NCBI GenBank assembly: GCA_037893225.1
Contig: JAZGUH010000731.1
Coordinates: 682,001 to 746,000, forward strand
Reading direction: 5' to 3'
Length of the DNA: 64,000 nucleotides
DNA from: Hippasteria phrygiana
Taxonomy: Eukaryota > Echinodermata > Asteroidea > Valvatida > Goniasteridae
Each line of letters starts with the position of its first letter. Positions within the stretch are counted from its first letter, which is position 1. This document shows positions 12,101 through 24,100 of the stretch, one piece after another. The translations under genes and the position numbers were made by a program. A model generated the notes under the pieces. The model saw only the letters and a program-made list of their open reading frames with translations, ran no database searches and was not told where the DNA came from.

Positions 12101-15100
12101 AGACTAGGTGTGTTCATTTTCGAATAATATAGTATTCAATTATTCGAAAGTGTGTTTGACCGAATATTCGAATCTCGCCGATCAAGTTTTTTATGCGCCA
12201 GCTGCAACTGCATGCCGCGCCGGTAAAAATGGTGGTGTTTTACGTGCGGCGATCGATATTATGGACCGCCCGATCGACTTTTGCCTGTGCCTGTTGTCTC
12301 AAGATCATTACGGGTACATATAACGTTCTGATAACAAGAAACCAAACAAAAGCCTGCCTTTTTGCAGTAAATTTGTTTATAAGTGTCAAGGGTTTTACGG
12401 ACGGGAACAATAAACCTCCCTCTACAAAAAGTTACCGTTGACAAAAAGTGGCATTTGACACTGCTAAGCACCATAATTGTTCTATTAAAATAGCATCAGA
12501 GTCGTATCTGTACATGCATATATATTTTTTTGAATATTCAAACCCGTAAAAAAGTATTCAAATATTCGGTTGACGATCGAGTATTCGAATATTCAGGACT
12601 GCCCTATCTCAGACTTCATCACAGACATTTCAAACTCGACCCAGTTTGACTCTTAGCCTTATAGGACTCCGTTAATATGATTTTTACCAGGGAAGTGTCT
12701 CCTGTGTTTGACAGTCCAATCTGCAGGTGAATGAAAGCGATGGTAGTCACCCGGGGCTAGGTAGAGTATGCACTGGTACAAGCTGTTTCCTGGTTTGATG
12801 GTTAGGTACGTTTGATATTCATCGTCTGAGACCTGAAAATGAAGACAAATTCATAAAACAAAGGCAACAAATTTGATATTAAGTGTTGAAAACTGAGCGA
12901 CTTCTGCGCAGCAAGGGTGTCGTCTTCCATCTAGTTTTAAAACTTGGTAAGGCCAGGTTCTCATAGATTTAGATGTGACAAATGAGTAGTTTAAGACAAT
13001 GGATTGCCAGTAATACATCTAACAGGGGTGCCGGGGGGGGGGGGGGGGGGGGGGGAGGTTGATCAACTGCACATTACACAAATAAAAACAAATTATTTAT
13101 GAAACATGTTTTTTTTTTGGGGGGGGGGGTGTGGATCCAATGGAAAATGGAGTCGAGTGCCTGCATACATTAATTACTGCATCATCCACAAATTTGCATA
13201 GTGGCAAAATAGGGCCCAATAATTGGTGACACAAGGACCGCAAACTACTTTCTAGGAGAATTGAGGCAATTTCTTCCTTGGCAAAGGATACTTGTATTAG
13301 AACTTTTAGACCATATAAATTAACCTCAAAATCAATGGAGATTTGGCAAAAAATACAGTACATGTTCCTTCAGGCATGCTGAGTAGGAGCTACATGTACA
13401 TGCGCAGCATTTTATTTTATTACAATTTGTTTACAACAAGCAACATTTTCAAAATATTGCAAATTTATGGCGTAATAACGAAAAATTTGACCTAAATGTC
13501 TGATCAATCTGTCATTAACATTGCTATAGGGTAAAGACTATAAAGAGTCTGTTACTAGACTAGTATGTTTGACATTGAAATATTCACATAAAAAGTGATT
13601 GTAACGTCACAAGACTTGCACGATCTATGACCAGGGGCAACTGAGGCCAATAGAGGTGAGTCTTCAGGAATGAATATTGGGATAATTTCTTTGGTACCTA
13701 TTGAAGAATAATCCTTTATTTAGATCTGGGCCCAGGAAAACTGTAAGGGTGGTAGGGCTGGTAAAATGTCTCCAACCCCACCACCTCTGCTGTAGCCCTT
13801 TACCTAGAGTGGCGTATATCCTTGTATTTTGGCAACTTCCATACAAAGAAATACCAAAATTAAAAAATCATTCAGGAAATGCCACGCCCGGCCCAGTCTA
13901 TATTGGGGCTCAAGAATGCCCTAGTAAACCTCATTCTTTCAGGCCATTCATCTCAGTGTCTTACCTGCTTGGTTTGGGCATCTTGTCGTCTGGTTGTGTT
14001 GGGTCCCAGGAATCCCTGAAGAGTGTAGGTCACTCCCTTCACCTGTTCCATCCAGCCCTTCTCCACTTTGCCAAAGTGTAGCACCTTGCCGTCACACGGA
14101 CTCACCTGATTCAAATAAAACAATATCAGACAACAGCTCACAAGGACAGTTTATTACAACCCCTGCTATACTGACGTACAGACAGGCTTGCAACTGTGGA
14201 TTACTGTACATGTATGTTAAATCAAGTCTTTACCTTGGAATTTTTGAAAGGAACTTTCACGAATCCTCCAATATCTACCACTGTGCAGTAACCCAATGGC
14301 ACATTCTGGTATTTAAACTTTCAGGGAAATCAGGCCTAATGTAATGCAAAACAGTCGGGCTGTACTCTCCTCAATCCTGCAAAATCCTCAAAAATGTCCT
14401 GGTCAATTTTGAAGGATTTTGGAGGTTGAGCACTACATCAGGGTTTCCCCTTTAACTTTTTTTTTCACTGGCCGGCCGGACTTGTTAGTTGGACTCTTAA
14501 CTAGTCCGCCAGCATTTTCACTGGTCCACTTTTTTTTCAAGTACTTTTTTAATCATGATGAGGTGGTAGAAAAAGCTCTATAAAAAATTATACTTAAAAT
14601 AAATGGAACAGCCTTCTTAGCTGGCATAATTTTCTGCGCGCGTTCATTTGGCTATGCATGCACTATACCATGGAGAATTTTAACTGGCCCGCCAGACTTT
14701 TTGGAGAGGGTTTTAACTAGTCCGCCACCGTTTTAACTGGCATTTGGCCAGCGGACCAGTGTTAAGGGCGAACCCTGTACATGTACATCAATGCAATTGG
14801 AAAAGCTATGAAAAAGTGATGCTAAAACAATAAGGTTAACCCTAACTAACCCTGGTCAATGCAACGACATCTATCATTTGTCCAAGAGGCAAGCCAGCTC
14901 AGTGCAACAAGAGATAAGAGCTGGAACAAAAAGTGCTTTTGTTTCCCTGATCAGATAAACTACATCCCAAAAAACCGGATACTTGTTGCACTTTGTGTTA
15001 AAGGAAGTACACACCATTTGCAAAGATAAAAAAACAGAACTGCTGATTATTACGAAATACCGTACTAGACTAAGTACACTACTCAAACAATTTAAAGATC

Positions 15101-18100
15101 AAGCTTGTATAATAATATTTTTCAAAAATAGCATTGACATTGTAACTCATATGAGTGCCATTTTATTCAGTTATGTTCAGGCAACAAAACAATACACATT
15201 TTTGTTCCAGTCCATTGCACACTTGCACTGCAGAGTACAGAAGACCCATGACATTGAAAAAACAGGTTGGTCAACAACATGAGCACAAAAACCAGAAGGA
15301 ATTCAAATCGGGATTTTCAGTGTCTTAGCTGTCTTTTCTGTCATCTCAATACCGTGTGGGACCTCCACGGTTGCGAATGCACTCCCTGCAGCATTGCGGC
15401 ATGCTTCTGATGAGTCTGCGAATGACATCTTGGCCAATATCTTGCCAGGCCCTACGGAGTGCTTCAGTGAGTTCCTGTACTGTCCGAGGACGTGGCTGCC
15501 TTCGAACAGTGCGATGAACCAGGTCCCACAAATGTTCAAGGGGATTAAGGTCGGGGGATCGTGCTGGCCAGTCCATTCGCTGAATCCCTTCCTCTTCAAG
15601 GAAGTTGTTCACCACCCTAGCTCTGTGCATTGTCATCCATTAACACAAAGAGGGGAGTGAGGGTCTCTGCCAATTCAAAACTTTGCACAATATTTATTAA
15701 AATGATTTTCGGCAATCTTTAAGACAGCTTTTGGTTACCAAAACGCGACTTTCAGTTTCCAAACCGTGTACAAGCCACAATCAAGCTTCCTCAAACAAGA
15801 CAAATTTTACATGCACGTATGCTATGAAAAGTTAGGATTGCCAATAAACCCTTCCCACCAATCCCCATCGTATTCATCGTACTTACTAGAGATTTTGATT
15901 CCTCCAACGGCCTAGCCTCGGCTTTGAGCTCTCGGCGGAAGAAGGCACTAAGGTTCCGATACTTTGTTAGGTCCTCCACTAAGGCTTCTGAGAGGTTGCA
16001 GTTAAAAAGCCGTATGTACAGCCCATAGATAGGCTTTCGTAGAAGATAGGGTACGTCCACGCTGTTGACGTGGCCCCAAAGACGGGAGGAAAAGCGAAAC
16101 GGTAAGGCCTTGTAGATATTTATCTGGTGAGAAGCAAGAAATTATCTTTATCATTATTATTATTTCTGGTAATGAAAGGATGGATTTCTTGTTAAAAAAA
16201 TCCATGTATGGCACTGTAGCTCGCAAGTCTGAAAAACTTATTCAGATGACAATAAAGAGTTTTTGCAAGTGAAAGGAAAACTGCATGCTATATTTGGAAA
16301 ACCCATGGAATCAGGCTGGGATTGAAAACTCAATCCAAGTGTCCAGGGAATTTAAATCTGGGTCACAGAGGTGACAAGTTAAATGTGACAACCATCTGTC
16401 ACATAAACCCTAACTTTCTTTTTGGCAACGGAACCTTCTTGAATTATGAAAAATAACCACTTTTCGGTCACACAAAACAATATTTTTCCAGTGACCTAAA
16501 GCCCTGGTTTAATCAAGGATTAAATATCAGCCTGCCCACTCCGAGTGAAGATTGGTGGAAACTACCTGTCTACACCCAGCCAAATTTGGCAAACTGATAC
16601 CCCTGGTTGCAATATGTGCCCATTACCATTTTTTACCCAATATTTTGGGAAGAGATAGATATTAGTCAATGTTGGAAATTAACCCTTACCCCTCGGCTTG
16701 TGCACTAAGTGGAATACCAAACCCATCAAACTCCAACAACCAACCATTGCACACATATGGGAATGTACTGAACCTGCCATAGTCCAACAGGCTGTGCAAA
16801 GGAAGGGTACTGGGTATGCCAAACTCCAACACCCCCTGCACTGTTTGATTTTGATGGACTTTAGGGCATGATGAGGCCCTGTGCAATGTTTCCAGGGTTG
16901 AGCCTTGAGTCTCGAGAAAAATGAAAAATCCACGAAACTTTCGGAGGCATTTGATTTGTATGGCATTGCTTAAAAATGCAATAAATAAAGAAAACTATTT
17001 TCTACCAAACGATACAGTCCAAAATTGCACACAAAAAATACACAACTTAATCTGAAACCTCTGAAAATCGCACAACATGTTAGATTTTATCCATCGGATC
17101 GTTCATGAGCCTGCCCGTACGTACCCGGCCGGCCGACCTACACCGTACCCGGCCGTACATCCTACACCGCGCCGCCCGCTGTGCTAGCGGGCGGCGAGGT
17201 GTAGGTTGTACGGTGGCACTGGTACCGTTGCATCTGCCAGGTGCACACGCTACACACGCACCACACACTGACGCATGCGCGGTAATTTTTGCATGTCACA
17301 GGTCAATGTTTAACCTTTTACATGTATCCAGCCGGAAAAAGCTCCGATCAGTGTAGACCTCGGCGTTTCTACCGTAGAAACACTCCATTTATGACTGGTG
17401 AAAGAGATTAAAACTACGCTCGCGATAATTTTTACGTGCCGTTTTCATCGACTTTTTCATCAAGTTGTTTTCTTCTTAATTATAATTCAAATAAAATCGC
17501 ACATTGTGGAAAAATCGTTAAAAAATCTAATTTTGTGAGACAAATTGTACAAAAATCGTAAATTTCATTGGAAAAGTCAAAAAGTCAGTTTTCCGATTAA
17601 AATCAGAAAAGTTTCATCTCTGTTGAAGGCTCCAATTTGGCACCTGGAGAGGGAGGGTTAATGTATGTTATCACACCACAAACAGAATAACGTATAATGG
17701 GTTTCAATAAAAACACACACATTGCATTGCAGATATCGTAGAAAAAGTTGTTACATTTGAAAATAATTTATTGAACAAGTCTAATTTGTAATACATGTAC
17801 ATGTAACACCATGACAATGAAAGGAAGCATCAAAATTAGAAACATCCTTTACCATTGCAATTTTTAAAGTATCCACATGTTGCACATAAATGTTTCTCAA
17901 AGATAAATTTGAAAGAAGTGAATCAAAAAAGCATTGTACTGTACATGTGCCTATAAAGATGCCATTGGCTAGTAAAACCATTTTTTTTTTTTTTTTAAAC
18001 CTGGATTTCTAGCAGAGCTCCTATGCAGTTCTCTGCGCAGAGACACCGGTTGTCGGTCACTTCGCCCAAAAACCACATCGCCCTCAACCACTTCGCCCAA

Positions 18101-21100
18101 ACGCCACTTCGCCCAATTCCCACTTCGCCCAATCGCCCCTTCGCCCAAACGCCACTTCGCCCAAAAACCACTTCGCCCAAAAACCACTTCGCCCAATTTT
18201 TAAGCACCCAAGATTTTGTTCCCAATGTGTTTGTTTTTGTTTTCTATTTCGTTTTGATGGTGCATTCAAAACTTTATTTGCATTGTGACATCCTTTTTGT
18301 GACCATGCTTTTCTTTTCTTATTAGTTTTATAGGCAATTGACCTGTCGCCGTTTACGAGTTAACCACGCCCCTTAGACAACCCTATGGGATTTTTGTGTG
18401 GTAATTTTTGTTTGTCTCAGATTTTGCGCATTCCACGTGGAATTTTAATTGATGTGATTGGACAATAATTCATAAGCTGCGTTGACGCGATTCCACCGCG
18501 ATAGGTAAATTATTTTTATCAAGTGGTCATTCAAATTATTACGATTTTATGACTTCTGACAAGCGCCCACCCAAACCCAAACAAAGATACTGACAATTTG
18601 GGAGACCGCCAACATAGGGTAGTATCATGGAGGAAGGAACCTTCCTCCATGGTAGTATAGAGCGCTGGTACGGTATTCCGGAGGTTTTTATAAAAAATTC
18701 GTAAAATTTATATCGTAATTTTTTACAAACATTTATATTCTAACATCTTAACTGATATGAGGGATGATGTACAATTGATGTAACAAACTAATGAAATGAA
18801 AAAAGGGCATACGGATCGGGCATGGGCGAAGTGGTTTTTGGGCGAAGTGGTTTTTGGGCGAAGTGGATTTTGGGCGAAGTGGATTTTGGGCGAAGTGGAT
18901 TTTGGGCGAAGTGGTTTTTGGGCGAAGTGGCATTTGGGCGAAGGGGTAATTGGGCGAAGTGGCGTTTGGGCGAAGTGGTTGAGGGCGAAGTGGTTGAGGG
19001 CGAAGTGGTTGAGGGCGATGTGGTTTTTGGGCGAAGTGACTGTAAAGCGAGACACCATATCACATCGTACCACCCCCCAGTTTTATAATGAATCAACCCA
19101 GGAAATCAATTCACTAGAATTGTTTGCACAATTATCCTAAAGCGTGCTAAATCTAACAATGGAAAGGTTTTACTTCAATACCCCCAACAAAAATGTGTCA
19201 GGAACAGAAAAATCCAGCAAAAGAACCATCCATTCGTGTTTAGAATTGTATTTATATGGCACAAAATAAGCTTGAGACTTTTGTTGGGGAAATTCTGTGC
19301 AATATAGGGGAAGAAAGTTTGTGTTTACTGTGTTTAGATGTTCTTGGAAGTGTACACGAACTTCTGCCTCATTTGTCACAGATTCTGCCAACAGAAATCT
19401 TAAAATAACAGGTTGTGCCGCGTGTTAATAGACAATTGTTGTCAAGGTAGGTTGGGTCCATATTTGTGGGGGTTATTGGTGTAAAATCTTTCTCCAACAA
19501 TATCCAAAGTGGATTTGTTGATGTAGGCTGTGAACAAAAGATCTTTGCTGGATTCTGCTGGAATAAGCAGGCTTCACACTTTTCTGTTTGATTCTGGGGG
19601 GAGGGGGGGATATATGAGAAAGTTAAGACTTTTTTGTTTGGTGCATACCCTTTCGGGAGTGTCAGAATCAACCTTTAAACTTGGTTTAAAAAAAGAATCA
19701 TGTTTAAGCATTCTCAGCCAACTCCAGTTTAGAGTAACAATTTGTTTTTCAACAACAAAAAAAGTAAAAGGAAGATAGGAAATTTCTCTAGAGAAAATTC
19801 CTCCGAGCCTACTGTGGTGGAAGCAAGTTGAAAAAAAGGGGTGGTGTCTTAGAAAATACTGCCTGGCAGGTTCTCCTCTGAATAGAGGTAAAAAGCACCT
19901 TTAAAAAAAATGAAAATGTTATATTTTTTTATATTTTGCCTTTACGTATAAACCCTAACCCACATTTAATCGACACATTGTAAAATATCTCATTAACGAT
20001 AAACTCCCTACGGTGTCCGAAATATCGTATTAAAATTGGAGGCTTCAGTAGAGTTATAACTAATAAGTGATTTTTCAAACTATAAAATAGAAAAGAAATT
20101 ACTGAATGATAAGGTAATGTTTCCTTTCACTCCCTCTGGTCAGTTTCATTTCGCGGCAAACAACGTATTACCATTGATTCATATCAAGCAACAGTGACAA
20201 TTTTAAGCAGGTAGGTATGCTTTATTTAACTAGCCCGCCGGGCAAGTTAAAGAGTGCTTTTCACTAGCCCGGAGCAGTTTTTACTAGACATTGTACGCCG
20301 GGCTAGTGCTATTTTACTGCTAGTGCTAAGGTCGAGGCCTGCGGTATAATCGTGCATTTTGCAATCTCACTTTTTAATAAGCTTGCTTTTTTCCTCCAGT
20401 CTTCCAAGTTACACGACATGTATTGTTTTCATGAATGGCTAAAAAAAAAAAAAATTAAAACAAATAAACCGACCGACCCTCCCTCCTGATTTTTCAAATT
20501 TAAGGGCAAAAAAGTTTTGGGGGGGCCCAACCTCATGCAATGTATTTAAAAATCAACATTTCGTTAATGTAATTTTTTGGCACAGAATAATGTTCTAGCA
20601 GTTTTTTAGCATGTTAAAAATAGGATAGTCAATGCAAACCGCCACCTCCAATCATATGTAGGTCAATCAAAATTTAAATCAGCGATCCCACGGCCAAGCC
20701 CAAAACGGCGCCATGCATCTATATTTCACAGACACTCCCAACAAAATACTCACAGTCACAGAATGTCTTCGTGAACGCGACCACCCCTCCACATTATCCA
20801 ACAATTCCGAGTTATCTTTCCTCTCATTGACCACATCAGGGTCAACATCTCTAAGCAGCCAATCCACATTAAAGTCCTTCCCTGCTTTCTCCCCTCCGGC
20901 GAACGGGTCCCGTTCCCCGAGCGCGTACAGGTCTCCGTCCGAGGGCACGGCCAGAAAGCGGGCGAGGGGGAGCAGGTGGAACCCGATCTGCAGGCACGCG
21001 TTGCACGGGTTCAGGCCTCGGAAGTACGGTATGCGGTCGAGGAACGGGCAGAGGTTCGTGTAGATGAAATACCACAGCTCCAGCAGGACGAAGACCGACA

Positions 21101-24100
21101 GGAGCATGGGAAACTGGCAGATGACGAGGAGGGATTCGATCGCCATTTTGAGAGTTTCGTTGTGGCTGAAAATGCTAATTTGGCCTAGCATTTCCCCGAC
21201 CGACCGAACCGCGTACCGATCCCCTTGCCGCGCCTCGACCTTGCTCTACGCACCCGCACCCATACCCGCCGCCGCGTACAAAACAATCGAGCGTAAAAAA
21301 ACTGTTAGTAGTTCGGGTCCATGGAAATTTCCACATGGCACGGCGCACGTGCGGCGATCAGGCGATGTATTGACAATATTTCAGCGTGTAGTTCGTTCCT
21401 GAAACTATCCCCAGATTAACAAGATTTCATCAGCTTTGTTTTGAATACCAGAACACAATCGCAAGAAGTGGAAAGAATCTGTTGGGGGTGCACTGTTTTG
21501 TTTGATAAAATAATTCTCGAACAATGCGAGTTTCTCCAAATATTATGTTTGCACAAGCTACACGTTATCAGTTTACTGATTGTGTGGCTGCGTACGCATA
21601 GAGTTATTTATAACTCTGTGCGCTGCACGTTATCAGTTTTGTGTAGAGTATCACGCGTAAACTTGCTTCAGTCCTTCGTGCATTCAATTGGATCCGCCGA
21701 AATACTCAACTGAGCAACTTCGAAGAACTATATGTACTGGGTATGGGATATGATAAAAGATCGCAGAAAAGCAAGATACAAAAGTAATCCTTGCTACATG
21801 TTCCTTCCTCCATGATGTGATGTACATGTATATGGTATGGTATGGTTACATAGTCGAGTTTCAAAGGGTGAGGTCAAATAAACACCCATTAAAAAATAAA
21901 ACCGAAAATCTGAACAAAAAACCACAGAGGGAATGCGAGGCCTGAAAATATGTCTAAAAATTGAATTTTGTAATTTCATTCATGGCTAAATTTCGGAGGG
22001 TTGTTTGTCTAATAAGTACACCAATGATGCAGATCTGCCTATGAGGGATAGTTATTTTTTACCTCAAACTGACAGCAGGGGGAACATGGTTCAACAATAA
22101 AATAATAAAATCAAAGTCAAAAGCACTAACCAGACAATGCCAACAACGTCAGACTGTACAACCATACCCTTTTGAACCCAAAGTGCCTTATGCAAAGTGC
22201 TTTAGTTTTTCTTTGTATTGTCGCATTGCAGACAAGCAAGAATTTTTTTGTCAGTTTTTGTTTTGTTTGCACCAACTTTACTGACTTCTAGACTGAACAA
22301 AGTCTTGGTGGGTTCGTAGAGCCAAATAAATCAACGAAAAACAAAGAATCAATGCAACTTTATTTTGGATTAATAAAAATGCAATTCATATTGGCAAAAA
22401 AATATAACCCAGCAGGAAATGTGTTGATATTTATGCCCCAATTACAGTAAACCAGTTTTGAAGACCAGACCCCAAAACAAATCAACATTTGGGCACTTGC
22501 TTTGTCAGAACACATTGCAATAAACATGAAAATCTAAATAATGGCTGAGATTGGCCAATAATGAAACAAATCTACGAAATCCAAAACAAAAAATCACAAA
22601 AAATCCACAAAAAATCCAAGAGGAACCCAGATCAACATATACTTTGTATTTGCCTAAAAGCACCCCTTAAAATATCCGTTTGTATTGGTCTATATCCACT
22701 TTTACAGGTAAAAACACCTTTAGGACAACACCTCAGGAATTCCAGATTGCAAAAGAGATTCTTTAAAAATTCTGAAATATCGACAGAAAATCCTGAAATC
22801 AGAAAAAATGCTGACAAATCTCACCCTACATAACCTTGAAACGATTATAATCTTTCTGAAATTGTCCATCAAAATCCAACTTTCATAACTTGCTCGTCAT
22901 GATTTGAAGTCCCCAGAAGACTCAGGGTGCTACTTTTGTAAATTGCCAAAAAGAATGACTAGTTACAGAAATCAACCAATTGGCAAATATACTCTTGATT
23001 CAGTAAAATTACAGATTTGACTCCATAAAAACAAGGGAGGGGTCACTTGAAGTTTTGAGAATACTTTCAAACATAAATGTATTAGAAACAAACTTTTTAC
23101 AACTCAAACAACACTTACACTCGATAACAATTGTCAAATCAATTCAATTTTTTCCCCATTTTCTTAAAAATGTAAACACTTTTTCAGTTAAAATTAAGAT
23201 GAGCCACCTTTTTCCAAAGTTTCCTGAAATACAATTTTGAAGCAGATGAAGGTTTGCATGGTGAAAGGCAATAAGGTAACTAGTTTGCGGTAGCACCATG
23301 TATTAAATCTCTTTTGTGAGTTTGTGTGGTTCTGAAAACAAAACCTCTCCGGTTTATTTTAGAACCACACAAACTCAAAAAAGAGATTTATTTTTAATAC
23401 ATGGTGCTACCGCAAACTAGTTACCTTAATTTTGAAGCAGTTTGGCACAGTATCTGAAAGTGAATCAAATTCTGGTGTTTTCCTAGAAATGCCACAGCAT
23501 AACATTCCATTGTTTTGGAAGCTTGAAAATCTCCAAAGAAAAAGCACGTACAGAATGTACGACTAAATTTTCTATGGCTTTCCACTTTTTTCCACAAGGA
23601 AAACAGCTTCTGTAGAGGCAGAACTTTCTAAGATAAAATTCCAGAATACTCAAATTTGAAGGACAAGAAGACCTCTAAAACTGAACATTTCTTGGAAGTC
23701 GATACAGAGGAGGGGTTTGGAGATTGAATACTTCCCCCACACCCTCCACCTCTTTGTTTTTACTTTTTGATTGTATGCCTAACTGTAATAGTGTCAGACC
23801 AGGGCCAAAGACCTTTTTCTTTCTGGAGGCTTTTTGGGATAATTTTTGTGTGAAGTCTGACCTAACTTGGTTTCTTTATTGATCATCTTTCCAGTGGTTT
23901 CTTCAGTCTTTCGAGCTACAGTGGTAGTTACAACAAGAAATTACTAAATGGGCGTTTGCAACATTTGCAACATATTCTACTGTTAAACGATTTTTTTCTC
24001 CAAAAACTGTTATTTTAGAACAAATGCTTTTGGTAGCCCAACTGGAGTCTCCAAGTCCTGCCTGGATTTCAGTCTGAAAATTGGGATCATTTCTTTGGTA

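Larger units (their letters stand above)
14106..15886. other. PISD intron with several mobile-element remnants
   Basis: It holds the hAT-like hairpin element at 14439-14776, a family C fragment near 14996-15100 and a Tc1/mariner transposase remnant at 15303-15645. An AATCCTGC/AATCCTC pair sits at 14370-14430 and a lone TTAACCCTAAC at about 14836. Confidence 0.5.

Noticed and set aside
15303..15660. A functional gene on the plus strand opposite the transposase remnant
   Set aside because: The minus-strand frame carries all Tc1/mariner motifs; the other frames are shadows.
18723..19140. Repeat proteins of up to 116 residues over the GGGCGAAGTGG array
   Set aside because: Open frames exist on both strands through a repeat without stops; no start context or homology.
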